Of a stretch of 64,000 bases of DNA, positions 54,085 to 62,080 are shown piece after piece. The notes under the pieces are model-generated. The model did no database searches. It worked only from the letters and a program-made list of their open reading frames with translations, and was not told the DNA's origin. Every line of letters starts with the position of its first letter. Within the stretch, counting starts at the first letter, position 1. A program made the position numbers and the translations under genes. The DNA comes from DATJGF01 sp035495315 (lineage in GTDB: Bacteria > Verrucomicrobiota > Verrucomicrobiia > Limisphaerales > UBA8199): NCBI GenBank assembly GCA_035495315.1, contig DATJGF010000061.1:62001-126000 (forward strand), given 5' to 3'.

Positions 54085-55176
54085 CTAAGGATTTGCCCGC
54101 GTGATCCAGCCGCCCCCTAAAACCAGATCGTCCTGGTAAAAAACGGCTGCTTGACCCGGTGTGATGGCACGTTGTGAGGCTTTCAGTTCGACTTTTGCTT
54201 TTCCCTCAGCCAGCGGAGTAATCACCGCCTCCGCGCCCGGGTGATTATACCGAATTTTTACCGTGGCCTCGAAGGGAGCGCGCGGATCATCGAAGGGGAT
54301 CCAGTTGCACCTATCCACGGCGAAGGCTTTCTCTTCCAAGGCTGAATCATCGCCGACAATGACGCGATTGTTTTCGGGGTCGAGCTCAATGACATAAAGC
54401 GGATTGGGCGAGGAGATGCGGAGGCCTTTGCGTTGGCCGATAGTGTAAAATTCAACACCGTCATGATACCCGAGGACGCGCCCCTGCAGGTCAAGAATCT
54501 CGCCGCGGTGCTTTTCCGCAAGCCTCGCCTGCTGTAGGAACTTGCCATAATCGTTGTCCGGCACGAAGCAAATCTCCATGCTTTCCTCTTTATCAGCGGT
54601 CTTAAGCTGACAATGCCGGGCTACCTCACGCGTGTCGCTTTTGGTTTTTTCACCCAGCGGAAACATTGCGCGCGCGAGCTGGTCCTGGCGTAAAGAGAAC
54701 AGGAAATAACTCTGGTCTTTGCGCAAGTCCCGCCCCCGCTTGAGCAGAATGCGGCCGGTATCTGCAGCCTGCTCGAGCCGGGCGAAATGGCCCGTAGCAA
54801 TGTATTGCGCGCCGAGTTGGCCAGCGCGCTGAATCAGTCGACCGAATTTAAGGTTCTGATTACACATCACACAAGGGTTTGGCGTGCGGCCGGCCTTGTA
54901 CTCATCGGCAAAATACTGAATGACGTGCTTTTGGAATTCCGCCGCCTCGTCGATTAGGTAATACGGGATTCCGAGCTTATGGCACACCGCCCGCGCATCG
55001 CTTACGGCCTGCGGCCCGCAACATTTGTCCTCGGCGCGAGAAACACAATCCTGTGGCCAGAGTTTCAGCGTGATACCCACCACATCGTACCCTTGCTCGA
55101 GCAAAAGGGCAGCGGTGGCTGAGGAGTCCACTCCTCCGCTCATGCCGACGACGACGCGCTTTTTATCCTGAGCCAT
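54085..55176 (-). CDS. mnmA: tRNA-specific 2-thiouridylase
   Basis: MnmA adds sulfur at position 2 of the wobble uridine (U34) in tRNA-Lys, -Glu and -Gln, using ATP and sulfur passed from IscS through Tus proteins. The 363-residue protein has the PP-loop SGGVDSS (13-19), the catalytic Cys102 (NPCVMCN) and the second Cys203 (EICFVPD), at the same places as in E. coli, plus GHFAR and the central domain YTIGQRKGL. I chose the ATG at 55176 since MAQDKKRVVVGMSGG begins the family core; the frame runs 11 codons further up. It diverges from ruvB. Downstream lies the inverted repeat pair. Confidence 0.96.
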   Translation of the reverse strand: MAQDKKRVVVGMSGGVDSSATAALLLEQGYDVVGITLKLWPQDCVSRAEDKCCGPQAVSDARAVCHKLGIPYYLIDEAAEFQKHVIQYFADEYKAGRTPNPCVMCNQNLKFGRLIQRAGQLGAQYIATGHFARLEQAADTGRILLKRGRDLRKDQSYFLFSLRQDQLARAMFPLGEKTKSDTREVARHCQLKTADKEESMEICFVPDNDYGKFLQQARLAEKHRGEILDLQGRVLGYHDGVEFYTIGQRKGLRISSPNPLYVIELDPENNRVIVGDDSALEEKAFAVDRCNWIPFDDPRAPFEATVKIRYNHPGAEAVITPLAEGKAKVELKASQRAITPGQAAVFYQDDLVLGGGWITRANP

Positions 55177-55208
55177 TGAGAGAAAGAAGATAACTGAGGC
55201 ATTGCGCA

Positions 55209-55243
55209 AAGTATAGGACCTATAAGACTTATACGTCGTATAG
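55209..55243. repeat. 9-nt TATA-type tandem array between mnmA and ruvB
   Basis: On the minus strand four 9-base units follow each other: CTATACGAC, GTATAAGTC, TTATAGGTC, CTATACTTT. They also form two 13-bp palindromes, TATAGG-A-CCTATA (55212-55224) and TATACG-T-CGTATA (55230-55242), with centres 18 bp apart. The array occupies the 110-base divergent promoter region. Confidence 0.7.
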
Positions 55244-55286
55244 CTTTCCCCTTGCCTGGCTGGAGCATTGCCGCATTCTTTACTCT

Positions 55287-56306
55287 ATGCCTGAGCGGAA
55301 GATTTCAGATGTGCTGGCCAAGCCGGATGTCGCGTTGGAGATGACCCTGCGTCCTTCGTTATTTTCTGAATTCACCGGTCAAGCCAAGGTTAAAGAACGT
55401 CTGGAAATCACGGTCGCGGCGGCAAAACAGCGCCGGGAATGCATCGACCACGTGCTGTTGAGCGGCCCGCCCGGCCTGGGTAAGACGACTTTGGCGCATA
55501 TTATTGCCAAATCGATGGGCGCCGGTCTCAAGAACACCAGTGGTCCGACAATTGAGAAGGCTGCGGACCTGGCAGGTTTGCTGACAAATCTCGAAGAGGG
55601 CGATGTCCTGTTCATTGATGAGATTCATCGGCTGCAAAAGACGATCGAAGAATACCTCTACCCGGCGATGGAAGATTTTAAGCTGGATATCATTATCGAC
55701 CAAGGTCCCAACGCCCGCAGCGTGCGATTGAATCTGCCGCGCTTCACATTAATCGGCGCAACCACCCGGAGCGGACTTCTCACCGCCCCTTTGTTGACCC
55801 GCTTCACCATCCGCGAACGCCTGGATTATTATCAGGCCGATCAACTGCGGGAAATCGTCCTTCGCTCGGCGCGGCTTTTGGGGGTCGAAATAGAAGAGAA
55901 AGGCGCCGCCGAAATCGCCCGGCGCAGTCGCGGCACGCCACGAATTGCCAATAATCTGCTGCGCCGCGTGCGCGATTATGCCCAGGTAAAGCACGAAGGG
56001 CGAGTCACTGCGGACATCGCGGATAAAGCGCTCGCGATGCTCGAAATCGACGAGAACGGGCTGGATGAAATGGACAAGCGAATCCTCGAAACAGTGATCG
56101 TCAAGTTCGGTGGCGGCCCGGTCGGCCTTAGCTCGCTGGCTGTGGCCGTCGGGGAGGAACCCGACACTTTGGAAGAAGTTTATGAACCTTATCTGATCAT
56201 GGAGGGCTATCTCAAACGTACCGCCCAAGGTCGTGTCGCCACCGAGTTGAGCTATAAAAAACTCGGGCTTAAAGCTGCCAGAGGCAATCAGCAGAACCTG
56301 CTGTAG
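55287..56306 (+). CDS. ruvB: Holliday junction branch migration helicase RuvB
   Basis: RuvB is the hexameric AAA+ motor that, with RuvA, drives branch migration at Holliday junctions. The 339-residue protein is of normal length: Walker A GPPGLGKTT (about 57-65), Walker B LFIDEIHR, sensor-1 GATTRSGLL, the Arg-containing TRFTIRERLDYY and the C-terminal winged-helix domain (about 255-330, GGGPVGLSSLAVAVGEE). ruvA and ruvC are not in the window, so ruvB is split from them. The TatD gene starts 3 bases after the stop, so they share a transcript. The start ATG begins the usual short N-terminal leader. Confidence 0.98.
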   Translation: MPERKISDVLAKPDVALEMTLRPSLFSEFTGQAKVKERLEITVAAAKQRRECIDHVLLSGPPGLGKTTLAHIIAKSMGAGLKNTSGPTIEKAADLAGLLTNLEEGDVLFIDEIHRLQKTIEEYLYPAMEDFKLDIIIDQGPNARSVRLNLPRFTLIGATTRSGLLTAPLLTRFTIRERLDYYQADQLREIVLRSARLLGVEIEEKGAAEIARRSRGTPRIANNLLRRVRDYAQVKHEGRVTADIADKALAMLEIDENGLDEMDKRILETVIVKFGGGPVGLSSLAVAVGEEPDTLEEVYEPYLIMEGYLKRTAQGRVATELSYKKLGLKAARGNQQNLL

Positions 56307-56309
56307 TCG

Positions 56310-57158
56310 GTGCTGATGCAAGCGGAAGCAGTTCACCCAGTCCCGCTCTATGACGCCCACAATCATTTGCAGGATGAGCGCCTGGCGCCTCAACGAGAGG
56401 CAATTCTAGCCGCCTTGCTGCGCGAGAATATTAGGCGGATGGTGGTCAACGGTTCGAGTGAGGAGGACTGGCCGGCGGTGCTCGAACTGGCACGATGCGT
56501 TCCTCAGGTCATTCCCTCCTTCGGGTATCATCCGTGGTACGTCAAACAACGCTCGCCGAATTGGGACAGGGTGCTGATCGAATTCCTGGAGCGGAGGCCT
56601 TCGGCTATTGGCGAAATCGGCTTAGATAAATGGATCAAAGATTACGATCTTCCGGACCAGGAAAAGGTATTCCGGCGCCAACTCGAGATTGCTGCCGAAA
56701 GAAATTTGCCCGTCAGCATTCATTGCCTGCAAGCGTGGGGTAAAATTCTCGAACTGCTCAACACAGGCCCGCGTCCAAGATGTGGGTTCGTGCTCCATTC
56801 GTTTGGTGGACCGAAGGAGATGATCGAGCCGCTCGCCAGGCTGGGAGCCTATTTCTCTTTGCCGGGTTATTTCGCCAATGATCGAAAAGGCAAGCAACGG
56901 GAAACTTTCCTGCACGTTCCGCTGGAACGCTTGTTGATCGAAACCGACGCTCCGGACCAGTGTTTGCCTGCGGAGCGAGTCAAATATGAGTTGAGCGACG
57001 CCAAGACCGGCAAGCCGATCAATCATCCCGCCAACTTGGGCGCCGTGTACGAGTTCGCCGCGGAGTTATTGGAAAAACCGGTTGTGTTACTTGCTAGGCA
57101 AGTGGAAGATAATTTTAGAAGGTTGTTTGCCGAGGTGACTCCTCTGCACCGCAAATAG
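56310..57158 (+). CDS. TatD-family metal-dependent hydrolase
   Basis: A TIM-barrel metallohydrolase of the TatD family, several of which are 3'-5' DNA exonucleases. The 282-residue protein shows the metal-binding DAHNHLQD (about 15-22), GEIGLDKW, SIHCLQAW, VLHSFGG and LIETDAPDQ motifs in order. One change is noted: the usual GLDY is GLDKW. The first codon is GTG at 56310, with an ATG two codons later (56316) that may be the real start. The tight gap after ruvB suggests co-transcription. TatD genes often sit near DNA or tRNA metabolism genes, as here. Confidence 0.9.
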   Translation: MLMQAEAVHPVPLYDAHNHLQDERLAPQREAILAALLRENIRRMVVNGSSEEDWPAVLELARCVPQVIPSFGYHPWYVKQRSPNWDRVLIEFLERRPSAIGEIGLDKWIKDYDLPDQEKVFRRQLEIAAERNLPVSIHCLQAWGKILELLNTGPRPRCGFVLHSFGGPKEMIEPLARLGAYFSLPGYFANDRKGKQRETFLHVPLERLLIETDAPDQCLPAERVKYELSDAKTGKPINHPANLGAVYEFAAELLEKPVVLLARQVEDNFRRLFAEVTPLHRK

Positions 57159-57201
57159 CGCAAGTCGTTCGCAGGCCACAAGAATTCGAGTCCGGCACTT
57201 T

Positions 57202-57235
57202 AACCGCAGAGACGCGATAAACGCGGAGAAAAGAA
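57202..57235 (+). repeat. CGCAGAG 29-nt repeat, copy C
   Basis: A copy of the 29-base repeat seen at 53973 (28 of 29 positions identical). It begins AACCGCAGAGACGCG and ends ACGCGGAGAA, and lies between the TatD and tcdA genes, which converge here. Confidence 0.85.
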
Positions 57236-57262
57236 TCACTTAGCATTCTTAAAGCCGGGAGC

Positions 57263-58096
57263 CTAATGCGCCGCGCCGTACCCAATTTCTGGTCCTCGAA
57301 AACGTTCTGACTTTGGTTTTGACTCGGCGATTTTTTGGACGACGCGCGATGCGGCCACAAAACCAAAAGTTCCCGTGACAAAACTGGCTGTGCCAAAGCC
57401 ACTGTTACAGTCCAACCGCAGGTCCGTGGACGACACCGCGTCCACAGAATTGTCGCACACTGAACCGTCGGCACCGGGATAGACGACTAGCTCGCGTGAG
57501 AACACGCATTCAATACCAAAAGGCCGGTCTCCGCGTGGAAAGTCATGCCTGCCGCGCAATTTATGACGCACCTCCTGCAGCAGTCTGTCATGGGTTGAAA
57601 AGGCCAGGTCGGTGACTTCGATGGCGGTTGGATCGCGGCGCCCGCCGGCCGCGCCAGTGGTGATGACGGAAATACCGCGCTCACGGCATCCTGCCAACAG
57701 CACGCATTTTCTTGAAGGGCTATCGATCGCGTCAACAACGGCATCGAAACCGGTCTGCAGAATCTCGTCCGCGTTGGATTTCAGGAAGAATTCTTGAAGG
57801 GCATGGATTTTACATTCCGGATTAATAGCGCCGACTCGCCTGGCCAGTACCTCGACTTTGGATTTGCCCAACTCTCCGTCCAGCGCATGCAATTGCCGAT
57901 TGACGTTGCTGATGCAAACGTCATCAAGGTCGATCATGGTCAATTCACCGATTCCCGATCGCGCCAATGCTTCGACCGCCCAGGAACCAACCCCGCCCAG
58001 GCCGACCACGCAGACGTGCGCGGCTCTGAGGCGCTCAAGGCTCTCAGCGCCAAACAGCCGACCGATACCGCCAAATCTCCGCTCATACGGCCTCAT
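57263..58096 (-). CDS. tcdA: tRNA threonylcarbamoyladenosine dehydratase
   Basis: TcdA (formerly CsdL/YgdL) is an E1-like enzyme that uses ATP to cyclise t6A at position 37 of tRNAs to ct6A. The 277-residue protein has the N-terminal RRFGGIGRLFG leader, the ATP-binding VVGLGGVGSW (about 30), MIDLDDVCISNVNRQLHAL, the TGAAGGRRDPT loop and the C-terminal LDCNSGFGTASFVTGTFGF, which matches the E. coli protein closely, including the Cys in LDC. There is no CsdA/CsdE gene nearby. It converges with the TatD gene on its left. The start at 58096 is the natural one. Confidence 0.95.
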   Translation of the reverse strand: MRPYERRFGGIGRLFGAESLERLRAAHVCVVGLGGVGSWAVEALARSGIGELTMIDLDDVCISNVNRQLHALDGELGKSKVEVLARRVGAINPECKIHALQEFFLKSNADEILQTGFDAVVDAIDSPSRKCVLLAGCRERGISVITTGAAGGRRDPTAIEVTDLAFSTHDRLLQEVRHKLRGRHDFPRGDRPFGIECVFSRELVVYPGADGSVCDNSVDAVSSTDLRLDCNSGFGTASFVTGTFGFVAASRVVQKIAESKPKSERFRGPEIGYGAAH

Positions 58097-58226
58097 TCAG
58101 CAAGTTTAGTAATAAAAATCTGTTTATTTGCCAAGCCCGCCTCATGCAGCGCCGACTGGGAGTCGGGTTGTATCGGCATTGTCAATCGCATTGCGTCACG
58201 CAAATCAATGAGTCGCCAGAGCCGCC

Positions 58227-59576
58227 TTAAATCTTCGCCAGTTCTGCGCCGTGTTTTTGAATTCGGCCGATCGCCTCAGCGATCCTTTCCATGTCCGTGC
58301 GGGGACCCAGCAACATGTTTTGAGTGAACCACACCGCTTGCTGGCAGAGTTTTTCGTTTTGCGGACAATCCTGGTTGCGGGCCAGCCAATCCTTCAGCTT
58401 GGCTTCGCCATAGATCTTGAGGAAATGCTTATCTTTCGCCAGGCCGGAAACGTAGTCGCCCTTGTTCATCTCGCCATAACCACCGGAACAGGGTACACCT
58501 TCGGCCTGCAGGGCACCGAGGAATTTATCGCGGTTTAATCCAGCGAACTCGGCCGGGTTATAGCGGAACATATAAAGATGATAAGCACTGCGGGTCGCGT
58601 TTGGGTGCAACCTGGCGGGCGTAATCCCCGGAATTTCACCGAGCATTTTGGTTAAGTAGGCGGCGTTTTCGGTTCGCCGATTAGTTTGCTCAACCACACG
58701 CGTCATTTGGGCCACGAGCAAGTTGCCCTGAAACTCGCAGAGCCGAAGATTAGAGCCGCGGGTTCCGCCGTACGTAAAATTGGCGCCGTGGACCCGACGA
58801 ACCATTCCCTGGTAATGAAAGGCGTACGCCGCTTCGGCAAATTGATCATCGTTGCTCAGCACAGCGCCGCCCTCACCCGAGTTTAAATTCTTGCTCGCCT
58901 GGAAACTAAAACACCCTGCCAAACCCCACGTGCCAACTTTGCGCCCGCGCCACTCAGCGAGATGCGCCTGGCAGGCGTCCTCAATTACCGGAATTTTGTT
59001 CTTTTCCCCGATGGCCAAAATCGTGTCGAGGTCGGCGGGATAACCGCCAATGTGGACCGGCAGAATGGCTTTCGTCTGAGGTGTAATTGCCGCTTGAATT
59101 TTGGCCGAGTCGATTTGGAAGCTTTCCAGATCGGAGTCAACAAACACCGGCAGTGCATAATTCAACACGACTACATTGTATGTCGCCACGAACGTGTAGG
59201 GCGGCACGATTACCTCGTCACCCGGGCCGACATCCAGCGCGCCCAGAGCTGTGTAAAGCGCAGCGGTGCCACTGGCCGTCGCCAGGCAATGTTTTGCACC
59301 CGTCAGTTTCTCGTATGCGTGCTCAAACTTGGCGACGGCCTTGCCACTCCCGCGAAACCATTGGCCCGAGCGCAACGTATCCAGCAATGCCTTCTCTTCA
59401 GTTTGATCAAAGACCGGCCAGCCTGGAAAATTCGAGCAGAGGGGCTTGCCGCCAAGTTTGGCAGGTTTCTCGCCTGTTGAAGCGGCTAAAGAAAAGCCGG
59501 GCGCGGCAAGGGACAAGCCTGTTGCAGCCAAAGTGCTATTTCCAAGAAACTGACGCCGGGTGAGATTCGTTTTCAT
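58227..59576 (-). CDS. Tat-exported DegT/DnrJ/EryC1-family aminotransferase
   Basis: A PLP-fold aminotransferase of the sugar-aminotransferase (AHBA synthase-like) family, 449 residues. Family motifs: TASGTAALYTALGAL, DEVIVPPYTFVAT, EDACQAHLA, and FSFQASKNLNSGEGG with the Lys in the usual cofactor position. What is odd is the N-terminus: TRRQFLGNSTLAATGLSLAAP (in part) is a twin-arginine signal, so the enzyme should be folded in the cytoplasm with its cofactor and exported. The ATG at 59576, with GGAG six bases upstream, is preferred over 59588. Substrate unknown; no other sugar-nucleotide gene is adjacent. Confidence 0.85.
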   Translation of the reverse strand: MKTNLTRRQFLGNSTLAATGLSLAAPGFSLAASTGEKPAKLGGKPLCSNFPGWPVFDQTEEKALLDTLRSGQWFRGSGKAVAKFEHAYEKLTGAKHCLATASGTAALYTALGALDVGPGDEVIVPPYTFVATYNVVVLNYALPVFVDSDLESFQIDSAKIQAAITPQTKAILPVHIGGYPADLDTILAIGEKNKIPVIEDACQAHLAEWRGRKVGTWGLAGCFSFQASKNLNSGEGGAVLSNDDQFAEAAYAFHYQGMVRRVHGANFTYGGTRGSNLRLCEFQGNLLVAQMTRVVEQTNRRTENAAYLTKMLGEIPGITPARLHPNATRSAYHLYMFRYNPAEFAGLNRDKFLGALQAEGVPCSGGYGEMNKGDYVSGLAKDKHFLKIYGEAKLKDWLARNQDCPQNEKLCQQAVWFTQNMLLGPRTDMERIAEAIGRIQKHGAELAKI

Positions 59577-59780
59577 AAATGACTCCATTGCTTATGCCGT
59601 TGGCATTTGTGAATCGGGTCAACTCAAATAGAATCCTGGAAGCGCGCTAGGTCAACCCATTTCTCATGTAGAAATCGACGTAAGGAGACTCCGAGGAAAA
59701 AACATGAGGCCAAAAACCTGCCCGAAGCACCGGACGTTACCTCTCCTTGGTTCTCCTAGTTCGCCAGGCAATTATCCAGA

Positions 59781-60818
59781 TTGTCGTCCGAACTGATCAG
59801 AGTCTCCTACCGTCGACTTCTACAACGACGTTTGCCACTTGGCAGTGGCCTGCGACCTTGTCAATTTGAATGCCGATTGAACGCTGCTCCAAGCTCCATA
59901 CCCCTCGGCCGCCAGACACGGTCCGGCTTATTTCTCGGCATGCTCGCGGTTGTATTCTGGTCTTTTGGAGCCTCGTTGGTTTACTTGGGCGCACAGGAAT
60001 CAGGCACTTGGCCATTCGTGGCTTTAGCGTCTGTAACTGCTGGAGGCCTGCTGATGGCAGCCAGAAAACTATTACATGGGGAACTCCGCAGCGCGCTGCG
60101 GCTGCCCTGGCGGTTATGGCTGATTCCTTTAGTCTGCTTTGTAATTTACGGAGTAGTTTGGCCGTGGGCTTTAGCCAGTTCAACCTCCCGGCAGGTTTTC
60201 GGCGTCAGCCTCATAAACTATCTCTGGCCGGTTCTAACGGTCCTGTTCAGCGTTTGGCTCGTGCCCGGAGTGCGCCTTACCGGCCGTATCATGCTGGCGG
60301 TGCTGCTCGCATTGGCGGGTCTGGCCGTGGCAAACTACCGTGAGCTTCAGCAACTGCAGGCAATCCCATTCCAGTCGGGCTCCCGGTGGGAGCACCGGTT
60401 TTTGCCGTATGGCCTGGCGCTGATTGCGGCTGTCACTTGGGGACTTTATTCTGCATTTCTGGCCCGATGGCGTGATTGGGCTAAGAATTATGTGACGAGC
60501 CCGATTGGATTCCTGCTGCTGGGATTTATTGGTTGCATGATCACGGCCCAGACACGGCGAACCCTTCCACACTTCAGCGGCTTTGGCGCCCTACTAACCA
60601 TTCTTTACGGCGCGGGCCCCCTGGCCGTGGGCTATTTGTGTTGGGAAATCGCGCTCGCCCGCGGCAAAGTGCAGACTCTGAGCCTGCTGGCGTCGGGCAC
60701 ACCGGTGCTCTCAACGGCTTTTCTCTGCGTTTTTCTGCGGAAGATGCCCGGCCCGGAACTGGTTTTGGCGGCGGTGCTGGTGAGTGCGGGCGTCGCGTTG
60801 AGCGTAATGTCGGACTAA
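59781..60818 (+). CDS. EamA/DMT-family transporter
   Basis: An inner-membrane protein of 345 residues at most, with about ten hydrophobic segments from residue 48 on, arranged as two halves, as in the EamA drug/metabolite transporter group. The pattern (FWSFGASLVYLGAQ at the start, YLCWEIALARGK in the second half, and a Leu/Val-rich close) resembles YddG-type amino-acid exporters, but the substrate cannot be told. The start is unsure: the frame opens at a TTG (59781) without Shine-Dalgarno, the first 40 residues look non-membrane and possibly non-coding, and another TTG at 59877 is possible. It is followed after 50 bases by the amidase gene. Confidence 0.85.
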   Translation: MSSELIRVSYRRLLQRRLPLGSGLRPCQFECRLNAAPSSIPLGRQTRSGLFLGMLAVVFWSFGASLVYLGAQESGTWPFVALASVTAGGLLMAARKLLHGELRSALRLPWRLWLIPLVCFVIYGVVWPWALASSTSRQVFGVSLINYLWPVLTVLFSVWLVPGVRLTGRIMLAVLLALAGLAVANYRELQQLQAIPFQSGSRWEHRFLPYGLALIAAVTWGLYSAFLARWRDWAKNYVTSPIGFLLLGFIGCMITAQTRRTLPHFSGFGALLTILYGAGPLAVGYLCWEIALARGKVQTLSLLASGTPVLSTAFLCVFLRKMPGPELVLAAVLVSAGVALSVMSD

Positions 60819-60868
60819 ACCATTGAAGATCACCCATTTTGAGATGGCCAAGAATATTTAAAATTCCC

Positions 60869-61939
60869 ATGTTTCAAGATTCAACCATTACCATTCGGAG
60901 TGCTGTCTTAGCACTCCTGCTGTCGCTGATAATTGCGTCGGCTAGCCAACCGCGGCCCGGGTCATTCCTCAAAAGGCATGGCGACGAGATTGTTGTCGCC
61001 GGCCAATTCGTGCATATCGGGACTCGAGTTGTGCTGTGGATGGACCCTGCCGGTTACGATGCCTATCGAGTTGAGCGCCGATTTAGTCCGTTCGACAAGG
61101 CCGACTGGGAAAGTTCACAAGCCGAAGTCAAAGAGCTAACATCTCCGAACCGCTACAATCTTCGCCGCAATAGTTTAACCGAAGAAGAAATCGAGCGCGT
61201 GCGCGGCGGTGGTTGGGATTTGCCGACTCTGCAGAAGGTAGTTGATCAGTTCGTTATCCATTTCGACGCCTGCGGCACTAGTCGCCAATGTTTTAATGTG
61301 CTGCAGGATCATCGGGGACTCAGTGTTCATTTCATGCTCGACCTGGACGGCACAATTTACCAAACGCTCGATCTGAAGGAACGAGCGTGGCACGCCACCT
61401 CGTCAAATACGCGCAGCGTCGGCGTCGAAATTGCCAATATCGGCGCCTATGCGCCCGCCGAAAAAAATCCGCTGGACCAGTGGTATCAACACGAACCCGA
61501 CGGCACGACGCGCCTCAGCATTCCAGCCCGATATGGCGACGGCGGCCTCCTCACCAAAGGGTTCGTTGGCCACTCCGCGCGCGCTCAGGCAATTAGCGGT
61601 ACCCTTCAAGGGAAGGAATTAATCCAGTACGACTTTACGCCCGAGCAATATGCCGCCTTGATCAAACTGACGGCGGCGCTGGTCCAGGTGTTACCGAGGA
61701 TCACCTGCGATTACCCAAAAGACGCCAACGGTCGATTGTTGTTGGAAAAAATGCCCGATGACCAGCTCAAGGCTTATCAGGGAGTCTTGGGGCATTTCCA
61801 TATTCAAAAGGAAAAAGTTGACCCAGGTCCTGCCTTCCAATGGGAGTATGTTTTAAGCAGAGCTCGCCGGTTCTTGCATGGCGGCATGTCAGAACCAGCC
61901 GACCAGACCAGCAAAGGACATATGCGGGCGAGGGATTAA
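60869..61939 (+). CDS. N-acetylmuramoyl-L-alanine amidase (Amidase_2/PGRP family)
   Basis: A zinc amidase that cuts the bond between N-acetylmuramic acid and the L-Ala of the peptide stem in peptidoglycan. The 356-residue protein has an N-terminal hydrophobic segment (about 8-25, AVLALLLSLIIASASQ) and an Amidase_2 domain (about 120-330). Zinc ligands are seen at the family positions: His in VIHFDACGTS, the WHA segment (His), and H.QKEKVDPGP near the end (H, K, DP). The ATG at 60869 is chosen because it gives the signal segment; a TTG at 60839 precedes it. It follows the transporter gene by 50 bases, and its stop overlaps the repeat array at 61938. Confidence 0.9.
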   Translation: MFQDSTITIRSAVLALLLSLIIASASQPRPGSFLKRHGDEIVVAGQFVHIGTRVVLWMDPAGYDAYRVERRFSPFDKADWESSQAEVKELTSPNRYNLRRNSLTEEEIERVRGGGWDLPTLQKVVDQFVIHFDACGTSRQCFNVLQDHRGLSVHFMLDLDGTIYQTLDLKERAWHATSSNTRSVGVEIANIGAYAPAEKNPLDQWYQHEPDGTTRLSIPARYGDGGLLTKGFVGHSARAQAISGTLQGKELIQYDFTPEQYAALIKLTAALVQVLPRITCDYPKDANGRLLLEKMPDDQLKAYQGVLGHFHIQKEKVDPGPAFQWEYVLSRARRFLHGGMSEPADQTSKGHMRARD

Positions 61940-61974
61940 GTCCAAAGTCCAAGGTCCAAAGTCCAAAGTCTGGA
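61938..61974 (+). repeat. GTCCAAA heptamer array after the amidase gene
   Basis: About five units of AGTCCAA / GGTCCAA run from the amidase stop codon on. A reversed partner, TTTTGGACTTTGG, lies at 62015-62027 and could pair with it. The 141-base gap to the GGDEF gene holds nothing else I can name. Confidence 0.8.
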
Positions 61975-62080
61975 CCCACGCCTTTCTAAACTCATCGGCT
62001 TGACATAGTTTCGGTTTTGGACTTTGGCCTATAAATGAGCGAGGTTTAAAAGGCGCGTTGATTGACAGGCGGGCCGGGTT

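Noticed and set aside
53783..54104. Small frames reading RRDAKNAEKE-like peptides
   Set aside because: They are translations of the 29-nt repeat and not protein genes.
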